Positions 35,919-48,710 are shown, counted from the first letter of the stretch. The stretch: DNA of 64,000 nucleotides from Aphrophora alni (GCA_963513935.1 OY740769.1:66918984-66982983); one strand, 5' to 3'. Numbers and translations: made by a program. Notes: generated by a model from the sequence alone, not told the origin.

Positions 35919-38900
35919 TTGAGTCATAATAAATTGAAATTTGGAATGAATAAATAAATGTAAGGACATTTTATAAACACACGGACTTGATTTTTAAAAT
36001 AATTAATAAAAAGTAGTTAAGATTTTGTTAATAAGTAAGTTTAAGTTTGATAATAAATGATTAAGAGTTATGAATATTAATAATTTGTGTGTACTAATGA
36101 ATTTTGTAAGCTAAGACAAAAATATAGAAAATAATTATTAGCCAAGCGTAAAATATTAAGAGTTTAGTTTTAGAAAACGTTTAGGTATTTGTAAAGTAAA
36201 GACGCTGGATTATAGCAGTAAACAACTTTATATGTTTATTAAGATCTTAATATTTAGAAAACGTGACGAAAACAGATTAGCTAGATGAGAGGATCATTGG
36301 AGCTGCAAGGTTGTTAGTGAATAACCGAGCGTTGTTTATACTAAGATAAATATTGACTTTACGTGTTAAGATAAAGCAGATTAATTCGAGGCAAAGATCC
36401 CGTGTAGTGTTGAGGAAAGGATATGCAATATTAAGTAGGTGGATTCAATATTAAATATTCAATAAAATGTGACGAGAGAGTTGAAATTCATTTGCAGATC
36501 GTATTGGAACCAAAAGGGTTTCATGTCTTATCAGTAGACAGATAAGGATTGTCTCATATCGAGGGGACTTGTTTATGCTTAAACCAGGCCTAGAATTCCT
36601 TTGCATGACATTAAGACGAGATACAGCGTGTGACAGAATTATTGTTCTGAAAATAAAAAACTTTTGACGTATAATCGGAAATTAACTTGCGTTTTCAAAT
36701 AAAAATTACTTAAATAAAGGATAATTGGCTTTAAATAAAGTAAATAAGAATAAAAGTAGATTACTTAAATAACTTTAATAGAATTAAAAGTAAATTTCTA
36801 AGTAAAAAACTTAGAATAAGTTTTAAAAATAAAATTTTCTTTTTGAATTTGAATAATAACATCTAGAAAGGATCACATAAACAGAAAATCGACGATGCTA
36901 ATAATAAGATTGGTAAAATAAACATTATTTCAACTTCGGATGAAACAATTTTAATGAAATTTTTTATGAATTTTAAAATTTTCTTCGAGTAGATGCATTT
37001 AAGGAGTACATGAACATTTGGGTGGATGGCTGAGCGTTTATGTAGTAATAATAGAATGTTTTATTCGCAAGAATAAGGCATTCTGGGACTACATGGAGAG
37101 CGTGTTGTGGAATAGGGATGTGTTTTGGGCTTTATCTTGAATTTAGTAGGGATATTGCATTCAACCACTGCACATTTCAACGTCACAACATGTTGCTTTG
37201 TGTAAGAGTCCAAAGAGCAATTTGAAGTATGCACGGTATAAAGTAGATGGTCAGAAGGACTGTAGTGGGGTAAGTAGGAGGTCAAATGCATAAAATAAAC
37301 AAAAAAATTCATAAAAAATCAAATAAAAAAGGTATAAATAAAAAACAAAATAAAAATGGAACGTTGGAGGGTTTTATTAATCGACGTTCGACAGGGCTTT
37401 ATTATAAGCATAGAGGAGTATAATTCAATTACTGTGACTATAATAAACCCCGGTCGAGTTTTGAAAAATAAAATAAAAAATAAACAAAAAACAAAAAACA
37501 AAAAATTTGTCATACGACTTATGTAAATGAAATATAGTTAAAAACTTTGACAATTTTGAGAAGTTTAAAGAACAAAGAGTTCTTATTTTGTATTCAGAAA
37601 TACAGAAGTTTAGTAGAAGGAGTTTAAGAGAGAACATAGAGTTCTTGAGTATATTATAAAAATATAAAGTTTGGTAGGCGAACTGTCTTTAGAGGCAGGA
37701 TGTAGCTATGTTCGAGAAGTGATATGATCAAGGCCTAAGATATCATTTCTGGAAGGTAGTGATTTCGAGTTAATTGGAAAACTTATCAAAAAAATCCAAC
37801 GTAGTTGTTTAGAGTTCTGTCACATGTAATTTTGGGCAAAAAACATAAACAATGACTTATGTTTGTAAGTGTCATAAACTTTCATAGGTATAGAAAAAGT
37901 TTTTTTTTTTGGGTCTATTCTAACAAGTAGAAACAGATGTTTGAAGGAAGTCGTCAAGGGACAGTAAGACAATGCTTTCATGGTGAAAGGAGGGGGTTTG
38001 TTAAAAACAAAGCCTAGGAATAAATCGGACGTGACAGAAGGGAGAAGTTTTTTATGAAATAAAACGAAAAGTTTTGTAAAATTGTAAAAATGTTAATTAA
38101 CTGATTAGAATAGGTAATTAGATGTTAGATTGTAAAACGATAAGTTGTATGTTTTGATGTTTTAAATATTAAGGATTATTGATTAGATGATAAGATGAAA
38201 AATAGTTAGTTTTAAATGATTTGTGGTTTGTGAATATGAAGAATAGTTGTGTGAAGTTTGAGAATTTATGTGAGTTTTGCCAAGATAGATAATAATAAAG
38301 TTTTTAAGTTTTTTTTTTGATGTTAAATAATGAATGAGGGAGGTTAAGTTTTTGTTTTTTAAAGGAAGGAGTAATAAATTAATAATAAGTAGAGAGATTT
38401 TAATGAATTTGATAGAAAGGATAAATAAGTAGTGTTTTTTAAATAAATAATAATGGAATTTGAAATAATAAATGATGTTAAGCAGTTCTTTGATAAAGGT
38501 ATCTAAAGATTTTGATGAAATACGGTGTTAGCTGGGAAAGCAATGATAATTTTTTATTTTTTATAAGTTTTTTGTATTTAAGTGATTGATGACAAGGGAG
38601 ATTTTAATGAAGTAATTTAAATGAAAGAATTTTTGAGTTTTTATATGAAGATGATGACTTTACAGAATTGTTGAGTAAAGTGGTATTTAAAATGAAGTTG
38701 TTCTGTTAATAAACTTTTATAAAGAAGGTAGTTAAGTTGCATTGATGGTTAATTTTTTAGTTTTTTAAGAGGTTTTTTGAGTACTGCGATGAAATAAAGG
38801 AAATATACGACGATTTTAATGAAATAAAGGAAATATGCGACGATTTTTAATGAGATAAAGGGAGATTTGAGGAATTCTGCGAATAAACGACGGTTATCAT

Positions 38901-39905
38901 GATTTTTTTAAAGGAAGCTACGTTGAGATAAAGGGATAAATGAATGATAAAGAGGTTTTTTGGGGATTAATGCAACTTGAATTATTAAAATATGAAAGAT
39001 AAGATGGAAATAATTTTAAGACAGGATACTGAAAGATGAAACAATTGTAAAGAGGTAATTTTGAAATAAATAGATGAGTTTTGTAAGTAATTTTATTTTG
39101 TTTGATAATAATGATGTTATATTTTGAATTTTAGTTGAAGAAAAGAGTTTTTTGTAATTGTAAAATCAGTAGCTAACATGTTATCCCAGCAAGATACAGG
39201 AGAATTGAGATTTTAAGTAAGAATAAATAGTTATTGGATTTAAACTAAAATAAATAATAATATAAAGTCTGAATTGAAAAGTTTTAAAGTGAATTGAAGT
39301 AATGTTGAGTAATAAGTAAATAATTTTCGTAAAAATGTTAATTGAAAATGAGAGGTTTTAAATTTAAATTGTGTTAAGTTAAAAAATGATTTAGATGAAT
39401 AGTGTGAGATGGATGTAGATTTTCAAAGGATGTAGAAATGTCGTCTTGGCAAAGAGGATGAGACGTAGAAAAAGTATATAGACGGCTGTCTGGGAGATAA
39501 GCTTTGAGTGACGGGATCCTGTCAACAAAAAATGTTGATGGAAAGTTTCAGCCAACGAGGTTGGAAAGGAAACTGATGATGGGTTTTATTGTATAAATAG
39601 AGATAAGACTTAGCACTAATTGATTCGCATTATTTTTTTTTACATGAGTTATGATGACTCAAACAAATTGAGATAGTGAAATAGGATTTTAGCAAATAGA
39701 TTTTAATTTTTTATGTAAAAAGAGAATCTTTCTTAAATTAAGTATACTAGGGATACTTATTTTCTTTCATGAGGTCCTTAGCTTCTGAAATGAAATGTCT
39801 TGAACATCCATTAAAAAATTTTTTTTCTTTCTCGATTTGAAATATATATATATAAAAGCTTTGTATTCCAATACCTGTATTGAAATACAAACCTTGTGGG
39901 GTTTT
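35919..39905 (+). other. Non-coding internal region of the LTR element, C-poor
   Basis: About 4 kb with no ORF of note in the sense direction. The sense strand is strikingly low in C (for example 38221-38280 has one C and 18 G). A short tandem repeat lies at 38787-38858. The final bases before the 3' LTR (TTGTGGGGTTTT) are only a weak polypurine tract. Confidence 0.75.
38787..38858 (+). repeat. Short tandem repeat in the LTR element
   Basis: A unit of about 32 bp containing GAAATAAAGGAAATATACGA is present twice with small differences, followed by a partial third copy (ATGAGATAAAGG). Confidence 0.8.
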
Positions 39906-41413
39906 TGTGACAATGTGAAAAGTCAGATTTTAATATAGACTCATTTAAAAGACGCGGTTAAGCCAAACAGATAAGAGATTCAAATAATAAATTAAATGTA
40001 GTAACTTCATTAATAAAAGAAAAATGGATTTTCAAGACAACAATATGAATTATTATGTTTAATTTTAATGTAATTTAGTTTGTTTGTTATAAAATGTAAT
40101 TTATTTGTATTTTACGGCAGTGCGGTAAAATGTTGAACAGTAACCGGAAGGAACGCCTTTCGGAAGTAAGAATTGGCCTCATGGTAACAGCAGTCTAAGT
40201 CCAGAGCTTGGAGGGACTAGATGTGTTTCTAAAAAAGTCTGAGTCCAGCGTTAGGAGTGACAGGCTGTTTCTAAAAAAGTCTAGATCAGAGCTTGGTGGA
40301 GAATGGTTGTGTTTTTGAGAGTCTAGTAAGGCTTTGAGGAGTAAGGTTGTGTGAAATGTAGAGTTCTTAATTACAAGTTTGTTTTATCTAAAAAGTAATA
40401 GATTTAATTTTTGTCTCAAGTAGAGACTAATTTAGTAGAAAATGGATAGGAAGTGATAATGGACGCTTCTAATGACAATGTAAACGTGTTTGAAAGTAAT
40501 AGACTTACTGTATTCTAAGTGACAAACAATATTTATGAGAAAATTAGTATAAAGTATTTAATTAGACGGTGAATATAAAAAAAAAAAAAAACTTTGTATC
40601 GAAGTGAACATTCTTTTATTAATGATGAATGTTATGATTGTCGTACAAAAAATAACATTCCTAGAGTGCTGGGTGAATATTCGAAACATGAACTTTTCAG
40701 GAAACAACGCTTGCTGTAATCTACAAGTCTCAGGACATCTGGAATTAATATCTTTGGACAATTTGAGTGCAAATGGGTGTTCTGGTATAAACACCATATG
40801 TTAAATTAGGACTAAGTATTTATATTATGTTTTGATATATTTTGCTATACATGTTTAAATTTTTTAATCTGTTTCATAAATATTTTAAAAGGAAATAAAT
40901 TGATAGATAAAATAATAAAAATTTTAATAATTGAAGTAAATCTCCATCTGAGATCTTTATAATGATTTAAATTTAAATAAAAAGTAAATTCCTGTTGCAA
41001 CAATTTTATTGGTAAAAGCATTTTTAAAGATAAAATTAATTAATTTGAAAGAAAGAAATAAAGGAAATATAAATTCATAATTTGTTATTGAAATTAAAAA
41101 GGATAACTAGTATTTATAATATGATTTTTTTGTTGTTAATAATAATTTGTAGGATGTTTCTTTAATAGTTTAATAAATCTTTATGTTAACATTTCAGAGA
41201 CAAGTGTTTTCATTAAATACCAAATATCACTGTAAGTACACTGTGAAAAGAACTTACGACCCCCAGATATTTTTTCTTTCTTTTAAATATTTAAATTCAT
41301 TCTTTTTTCAAAATTGGTATGTTAAGGATACCTGGCGCCCTAGTCGAGCAATTTAATAAGATAATTATAAATAATTAAAGTAACTTCATCACCTCCTTTT
41401 AAGAAATATTACA
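39906..41413 (+). repeat. 3' LTR of the 8.9-kb element
   Basis: 1508 bp, no difference from the 5' LTR found by eye. Followed by atac at 41414-41417. Confidence 0.9.
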
Positions 41414-43013
41414 ATACCTTGTATATATAATGATATTGCAGGGAAGTACTTTTAAATACATGAAAAGTTGGATTTATGGGATCTTATAAACTTTTGACAA
41501 ATAAGCTGAATACATCGTTTTGAATACTCAAAATTAGTTTAAGATTAGAAACATAAATACTCTCCCAACATGATAAAACATAAGTTAGTCTGCTGTTTAT
41601 TAACAAATGATATATATTTTTCAAAACATAACTAGGTGCCAGATTTTTCAGAAAGTAAAATAAGCGCATTATTTGGTTTAATTTTATTTTTAGATTTCTT
41701 GTATGCGGTTCCGTGACACTCTAGAATCCAGAGACAAGCCCAAATATTTTATACTTTTTTGAATCTGTTCAACTGAATTGCATTGATGTAGTATTATTAA
41801 ATATACATTGCAAACATTTATACGTCAAAGGGGTATAGCTGATTACTTTGTTTTTCAAATGAAAAAAACATATACTTAGCACCATAAAATATTTATAAAA
41901 CCAAACTTGTAATGCATTCAGATCACAAGTCATACTATCTCTCACATCCTTCAAAGAATCCGCCACAAAACTGTACCATCTGCAAAGGAGATTATTTTAG
42001 AATGAAGACTTGCAATTACATAAACTATTTATATACACTAGATATAAAAGTGGTCCCAGTACAGATCACTGTGGGACACCATATTTAACTTTGCCAGATT
42101 GGCTAATAAACTCTCCAATCTTAACCTGTAACGGATCGGTTAGATAGCTTCTAAACCAGTTATTAACAATTCTCTTAATTCCACATTTATTTAAATTGGA
42201 AAGTAATATTTTATGATCTACCATGTCAATGGCTTTTGTTATGTCCAGAAAGAGTACACTTACACATTTAATACTGTTTAAAGCCATTGTAAATAAAGGA
42301 ATTAAATTTTAAGAGCACATCTTCAGTACCAAAATCCTCTCTAAACCCAAACTGACCATTACTAAGAAATTTCTCTTTCTCAAAAAACTTCATAATTCTA
42401 GACTGTACTACCCTTTCAAAAACCTTTGAAAACACAACAGAGAAATAGGTCTATATTATATAGGTTCTATATTACCAACACATTTCCTGTCTCCCTTTTT
42501 GAAAATTGGTACAACCAAGGCCTCTTTTAGTCCAGAAAACACACCAGTCACAAAATATTGGTTTATTAAAAATGATACATCTGTTATATGAATGCTGATA
42601 GCATTGATGCACTTACACCATCAATTCCAAGAAATTTCCCTGTTTTTAGCCCATGAATCGTTTTCTAAATTTTGTCAGGTGTTACTGGAGTTAAAAATAT
42701 TGAATTATTAGTTTCATGGTCCTAAAATATGTATCAAAAATTGAAAATGTAGAACAATTTGTTAGTAATTGGGTCCTAATGACATTTACTGAATTAAAAA
42801 AATTAAAATTAAACTCATTTGCTATTATTAATAGATCTGTAGGAACAGTTCTATTTTCCCTTTGTAAATGTATATTGCTTGGTAGACACAACATTGGCCT
42901 ATGACCTCTTTTAAAATCCTCCATTGTAACTTTGAATTTTTTTCTTCACAATTTTTAAACATATTATTATAATAATAAGATTAAGTATCATTTATGTCAA
43001 CCTGTATTTACAT
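41414..43013 (-). pseudogene. Decayed CR1/Jockey-like LINE ORF2 (RT region)
   Basis: Minus-strand fragments in changing frames give, in order, a finger region (42924-42691), a segment like VVPIFKKGDRK (about 42500), a YRPISLL-type block (about 42450), FLDITKAIDMVDHKILLSNL (RT motif with the first Asp, 42287-42066) ending KYGVPQ, a degenerate VADS in place of YADD (about 41965), and a thumb region to 41484. Several frameshifts and stops. This is the same element as 31844-32465, split by the LTR retrotransposon, and it continues beyond the piggyBac-like insertion at 43018. Confidence 0.8.
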
Positions 43014-43017
43014 TTAA

Positions 43018-44037
43018 CCCTTAGCACGCGTATGACGGGATTTCACGTAACCCTCAACTAGACTGGTACCGCGTATGACGGGATATCTCGATTCAACACT
43101 ATTTGACTTCTGCAGGTATTTTAATTCGTTTAAAGTCCAATAGAGTGCAGGGAAATGTCCTATTGGTATAACGTGACATTCCCACTATGGTCTTTGTTCT
43201 CGATCAACTGTCGTTGGTTTTTATTTGGTTGTTATAGCAACCAGGCGCCCTTTTGTGTTCTGTCCCAACGCGTATAACGTGATTTCTCGTTCTAGTAAGC
43301 TACGACTGTCAGTTATGAAATGTTTTGTGTCAGCGTTATAACTGCTAAAGCTGTTCATTGTTGATTTGTTTAGGCCGTATTATTTATATTTTAGGTTATA
43401 GTATACATTTTTATTTTGTGTAAAATAGGCTAGTTATAAAAATGGCAAACCCTGATGACCATGGATTTGATCAATTTATCGATGAAATAATGAATGCATC
43501 TTTTTCAACTCCAGAATACATTTTGAAATATAGACAGTTTCTATGGACATGGTATTATCGTCAAATATTGTTTGTGTGTTTATATGTATATTTTAGTCTA
43601 TATCAGTAATTTTTTTATGTCCTGAATGTAGGTAATTATTATGAGCAGTAGACAAATATTTTTAATACGGTGTGTTGATTTTTCTCAAAATCTTTTTTTA
43701 GTAAAATTTATTTGTTTGATGAAATTCAGGTTATTTTGAATTAAATAGTAGGCCTACTTTTATATAAAAAAAATTAATATGATTTGTTTGTAAATATAAA
43801 AAATATATATAATCTGTTTTATAGGGCGGTCAAAAATGTGAAATTAGGTATTTTTTCTTGTTTTAATCTGTAAAAAAAAAATAATAAAATTATTTTAAAA
43901 CCAATCTACTTTTTTTTTACCAAATATATCTGTAAGAACCCAAAATCAAGTAGAATTTTAAACAATTACAATTTTTTTTTTCCCCTAATAGCACGTTATG
44001 AGTAAATAGCCTAAATTGTTATTCAGTGTGCTAAGGG
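43018..44037 (+). mobile_element. piggyBac-like MITE/deletion derivative flanked by TTAA
   Basis: TTAA at 43014-43017 and 44038-44041 flank ends CCCTTAGCACGCG... and ...GTGTGCTAAGGG, which pair as inverted repeats. Inside the left end the motif GCGTATGACGGGAT occurs twice, with a third related copy near 43270 (GCGTATAACGTGATTT). TTAA targets with CCC(T) ends are the hallmark of the piggyBac superfamily. It sits in the decayed LINE. Confidence 0.8.
43442..43609 (+). pseudogene. N-terminal stub of a piggyBac-like transposase
   Basis: ATG at 43442 opens MANPDDHGFDQFIDEIMNAS, an acidic start of the kind found at the N-terminus of piggyBac transposases, then drifts into AT-rich sequence and stops at TAA 43607-43609. 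It lies inside a TTAA-flanked element in the sense direction, so it is likely the retained first part of the parent transposase gene. The catalytic domain is absent. Confidence 0.45.
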
Positions 44038-44041
44038 TTAA

Positions 44042-44330
44042 CTTTTTTTAAAATAATTTTATTGTTATGTTTCTTTATTCGTCTATATAACTGGTTTCTT
44101 TTATTAATTTTAAATCATAAGTAAGTTCGTACTCCAAGGCTTTATTATTTTTTATAGACCATCGGATACTTGAAACATATGCATAAATCTATATTGTTTA
44201 AAAAATTTCAAATAAATTATCAAAAACAGAATCAACATTCATACAATTGTATACAAATTAATAATTAATAACATATCATAGATGAACTATTCAATTACGA
44301 TTTTGATAGCCGTATAAAATTCTGCTATAT
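44042..44330 (-). pseudogene. Continuation of the decayed LINE beyond the piggyBac-like insertion
   Basis: Minus-strand translation in shifting frames gives NVDSVFDNLFEIF and then basic sequence, similar to the linker between endonuclease and RT in CR1/Jockey LINEs. Weak and decayed; the endonuclease itself is not visible. Confidence 0.4.
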
Positions 44331-44619
44331 CGTTCCTGACGTGTTTTGTTTAGATTACTTTTGTCTGGGCTTTTTAAAACAATGTTTATAAAACTAGGCC
44401 AAATGACATCAATGACTAAGGACAGAGAATATTAAATGAAGTGGCAAAAATCTATTCTGAGATACTACAGAATATGATAAATGGCTTCTCACTGCCAAAC
44501 TGCAGAAGGAAAACAGTTTGATCATTTATCAGAAAAAGAACAAGATTATCTTGCATAAAATGTCTCCTTTGAATACAGTTTTGATTTTTTTTTTAACAGT
44601 CCGCACATTATTACAGTAG

Positions 44620-44887
44620 AATTAAATGATCATTTCCCTGACAGATGGATAGGCAGGTGAGGAGCTATTGAGTGGCCAGAGAAGTCACCAGATTTAACAT
44701 CAATGGACTGTTTTTAAGGGACCATTTAACTTTTGTGTACATGACCCCTCCAGATGATCTACAAGACTTGAGAAACATAATTGATCAAGAGTGTAGAGTC
44801 ATACCTCGCGAAACATTACAAAAAGTCAGATTGGATTTTGAAAAAAAAATTCTTTTATTGCTTGGAGAGAAATGGTGGAGATTTTGA
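44620..44887 (+). pseudogene. C-terminal fragment of a mariner-like transposase
   Basis: Plus-strand reading from about 44620 gives HFPDRWIG, an in-frame TGA, then AIEWPEKSPDLTSMDCF, the conserved WP-x-SPDL block with the third catalytic acidic residue, then a PPDDLQDL helix and EKWWRF before TAA. It is the part missing from the element at 28234-29529, though from a separate copy. The first two catalytic positions are not found upstream. Confidence 0.75.
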
Positions 44888-45589
44888 ACATCTCTTGTGA
44901 TTTTTGTTAAGATAACACCACTTATTATTACTAATTTTGTTTCATTTTTAAAGGTACTGTATCAACGAGTTGGTCATTAAAGAATTTTTTTATACATAGT
45001 TTTTGTACAATTCTACCAAAAATATATTTCAAATCATATTTGATGAACTCATAGGGCGATTTAAAATTTAACCAAAAATTTACCACCAAAACTTATTGTT
45101 TGTTAAGCACTTTAATTTGATAAAATCAAAAGCCTTAGGTACTGATAACAAAATTTGGAGTTGGGGTTGATTGGGGGTGAAAGGGATGGATTACAATGTT
45201 GTACAAGCTTCTACCTTTTCTGGTACAGTTTACTAACCAGTTTAGATTTTTTCTGTACATCCAATCAAGAGTTTAATGTAATTTTACGAAAAAGTATAAA
45301 ATTTTATTTTTAAACATAGCGAGCAAACGTATGTTTTAATTTTATTACTATCGAAACTCATATTTTCCCCTGCCCTTCAATTTTATATATCACAATCCAT
45401 AGGTACAAATTACAAGTTTTGAAATTGGGGGTTGTTTGGGGTGAAGGGGGTGGTTTGGGTTTTGTACAAATATTTTTTTAAGCTCCTCCCCCCCCCCCCT
45501 ATGGCTAAACAGATGCATAGTAAAGATTATTTGAATAACTTTTTCGGTTTAAAAAATAATTAGGATGGGGTGTTTTGAAAAAAAATCAA
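44888..45589. other. No gene; two G-rich related blocks
   Basis: Blocks near 45110-45215 and 45395-45490 share GGGGTGAA(A/G)GGG(A/G)TGG and GTTGTACAA(or TTTGTACAA) context in the same order, an old duplication. A 12-C run is at 45488-45499. No coding potential recognised. Confidence 0.5.
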
Positions 45590-46520
45590 CCGGTATATCA
45601 TATCTAATTATATAAAACTGAAAACTAAATGTAAATTTCTAGAATATAAAACTATTAAAAGAAATGGTATTACGAACTTTGTTTATTTATTGTTTAAAGA
45701 ACCAGTAAAATTGTGAACATTTTAATTTGACATATTATTTTTGTGTATCAATTTTAATTAAAAATATAATTTTTATGTAGATTTCTTAAATTCTTTATTT
45801 TAATGTTGTTCTTTTCCCCCAGACTTATCCCTATCCTCGTTCAATGAAACATTCTCAACAAGTTTATCACCAAGGACGCAAGATTTTCTAATTTCATATC
45901 ACTAGAGTGTAAATTATTTTTTGTAAGAGTACAACACAATTGTATTATTATTATCATAATATGAAAATAAGTATAACATTGTCAAATATTTAATGATATA
46001 CCTAAAGAGTAAGAAATTGTACTATGTAAAAAAAATCAGAATAAAACTAACTTATTTCAATTAAGATGTCAATGTGAAATACACGATGTTGCTTAGTGTA
46101 TTGTTTATATTTAACAGCAATATTTTGGCTTCCTTCCATGTAAGTACACCTGATAAAGTTAGTGTACTGTTTATATTTAGCTTTGTCATGTCCTTATAGA
46201 ATAAGAAACATATATTTGAGACACAACCTAATGTCTCTTACAAGTTTGCATAAAACATTGCTATTAATTATTAAATTCATAATTTACACAAAGGATGACT
46301 ACAGAATTTGAATGGAAGCCCCTTACTTATAGAGGTTTTCTTTTACCAACTTTTAGAATTTGCCTAATTCTTAGAATTAAAAAAAAGAAAACAATTACTT
46401 TAAGGTAAATTATAACCTATGAAACACATACAAGCCTACTTCTTATAGGCTTACTTGGGGTAAAACACAAATAATTATTTGTTAATTGTCAATACATTAA
46501 CTATTAGTATTGTGATGGTT
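45590..46520 (+). repeat. Duplicated segment, copy A (without insertions)
   Basis: Matches 57750-57981, 59593-60029, 60682-60695 and 61250-61460 in order, with perhaps 10-20% mismatch by eye. Shared blocks include CAATGAAACATTCTCAA, GTCAAATATTTAATGATAT and TTTCAATTAAGATGTCAATG. It shows the empty target sites of two transposons present in copy B. Function of the segment is unknown. Confidence 0.8.
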
Positions 46521-48180
46521 AATACTAATTAAACATAGAAATACCTTTTGTTTAGTTATTTAGTTATTATGTAAATAGTTTAAAATAGATATTGTACACA
46601 CAAAAGATCTTAAATCACACTTAAGGGAAGGTAAAATAAACCTTTCAATAAAATAAATAATAATAATAAACAAATACTAAACATAACTTCACAAACCAAA
46701 CTTTATAAAAGGGCCTAGTCCTAAGGCAACCCAGTCAAGTTGTAATAGAGACCTTTCTAATAAATAATAATCTAGTAATGATTCCAAGATAAATAACATA
46801 CAAGTAAGAATACATAGAACAAACAATACTTATTTTATTGTTCTAAAATTCACGGTAGGCATTTTTTTTATTTATTTTATTTTTTTATATAATAGAAGAC
46901 TTTAATAGCTAGAGGTAATAATAAAACGAAATAATAATTTACAGATATAACAACAATTTGGCTTTTTCATTATAATTATTATTAGTTCTTTAACAAATTT
47001 AATATGCTAAAAAACATTATTTACACATTCTTTATAAATGCTTCCTGCTAATTATTATTAAGTATTAAGTAATAGGTATTTGTAAATATCAACATAAAAA
47101 CACAACACGAGCATATAGTTACTGATCCTCAGTTGCCACCAATATTTTCTACTAATCATCATCTACAGTCATAGGTTTTTTTTTTTTTTTTTGGTAAAAA
47201 TACCAGTGGCAAAGTCACAGTCCTTGAAGTATATATGTGAAGTCACGGACATCTTTACCACATAATAAAAGAAAAGTATGAATGTACAAACCTAAACCCC
47301 TCGCCCTAGAAACATGAAATTCATTAAGTATATTCCTTTCATAAAATAAGTACCCAATAAGAAGAAGTTGTCTATAATTTGACTGCTAAAGAGTTTATTA
47401 AATACAAATGCATAAAAAATATAAGTTATAATTTTGCACATATGCTTGGTCCATACTATCAAAAATTTGATCGGAGGAATGCCAGGTATGTCATCAAATA
47501 ACGTAACCTAATCAAACTTAATCTAATCTATATTCTTGTTCTGAAATCATAATTTTATAAATAATTACCTGGGTTTACTTGTGAGTTTGTTTATTAAACA
47601 TTCACATTTAAAAAATTGTATTCAATTCATTACAACCAATTTTGAAATATGCAAACATTAACAATGATGTTTTAAAGATTTTTCTCTTATTTAACCATCC
47701 CCCTTCTTGATTTAAAAACATTTGGAAAGATCATAGAAAATAAGTTTATGATTGATAGACATCCAAAGAGTATTTTATACTGTTAAAATAGAAATTACAA
47801 TTCCAACTATAAAATCATTGTTAGCTTCATTTTAATAAAACCTTGTTACAAAAAACAGTATAACAAAATAACACTATATGAACAGTGAACTCTGAAAATA
47901 ATGAATATTTCACTTTTTTTATAAACAAAAGTATTACATATTCTTAATGAAATCTTTCATGTAATAGTTTAGAGTGTTTAGCACTGAACAAAACAGATTT
48001 ATCAGTCAGAGTTTGAAGAATGAGAAATAAATAACACTGTTCACAATTTATGTAATATTCGGTAATGTAATAAAAAAAATTGGGTTTTACATAGGCTCGG
48101 AGGACCACTGCTTTTAATGAGAAAGCAAATAACAAGAAATTTTAATATTCATCTAAGCTACAGAATAATTGTATGTTAGA
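46521..48180. other. AT-rich; likely intron of the minus-strand gene starting at 48255
   Basis: No exon could be supported in this stretch; a 22-T run lies near 47178. Confidence 0.5.
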
Positions 48181-48188
48181 GTACTCAC

Positions 48189-48255
48189 GGTGTCCATTGT
48201 CCATGGGAGGCGTTGTATAGCGCTTCAACTGTTCTTGGCCGATACTTGTAACCAT
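48189..48255 (-). CDS. First coding exon of an unidentified minus-strand host gene
   Basis: ATG at 48255-48253 opens MVTSIGQEQLKRYTTPPMDN and two bases beyond a His codon meet a consensus donor, GTGAGTAC (plus 48188-48181). GC content is well above the AT-rich intron that follows. The exon ends one base into a codon. No downstream exon was found to the left, so the product cannot be named. Sequence upstream (right of 48255) is relatively CpG-rich and free of transposon similarity to about 48700, as expected of a promoter. Confidence 0.6.
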
Positions 48256-48710
48256 ATATTGTATAATAAAACACAGTTCACACAAATAATATAGTTCCCA
48301 TATTACACATACAATACAATTAATACTTTCACAAAGATGAATATTTTATAAAAGGTAACATAACATAGAAAAAGAATTAAGTGATATTTATTTAAATTAA
48401 AAGTAAACGGCTGCGTTAATTAGCGGGGAAAAAAACGAAAGGAATTGCGGAGCGAAAAATCCACGTGTTGTCTCTTTTAGACTCGTCTGGTGTAACAACT
48501 CTAGTCATACTACTTTTTTCTAGTTCGCTCCCGACATCAATCGGACGTGTCGTGGTTTGTCGCTAGAAGCCAACGACCAATCCTAAGGTCCGGAAGTACT
48601 ATACAAACACTAATAGAACAAATCACTAAACAAGTCACTAAATTTGTCAGTTCAGTAGTTGTCAGTAAAAAGTTAAAAAAGGCGAGTTGGTCTCGTCGAA
48701 GTATTAAGCT
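48256..48710 (-). promoter_or_regulatory. Probable promoter/5' UTR region
   Basis: CpG-bearing, moderately GC sequence (for example TTAGCGGGGAAAAAAACG and GCGGAGCGAAAAATCCACGTG near 48420-48470) upstream of the minus-strand first exon. It contains an E-box-like CACGTG at 48462-48467. Inferred from position only. Confidence 0.4.

Larger units (their letters stand above)
32466..41413 (+). mobile_element. 8.9-kb non-autonomous LTR retrotransposon nested in a LINE
   Basis: Two direct repeats of 1508 bp (32466-33973 and 39906-41413, offset 7440) with TG...CA ends show no difference in the lines compared. A 4-bp duplication atac flanks the element (32462-32465 and 41414-41417). The 5932-bp internal part has one ORF (34122-35918) and no recognisable protease, RT, RNase H or integrase. 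This is the form of a large non-autonomous LTR derivative. With one copy of atac removed, the two LINE halves meet in frame (IYK|VLK), matching the uninterrupted LINE near 9700. Confidence 0.9.

Noticed and set aside
47944..48135. 63-codon minus-strand ORF next to the first exon at 48189
   Set aside because: No acceptor in suitable phase could be supported and the composition is that of AT-rich non-coding DNA.
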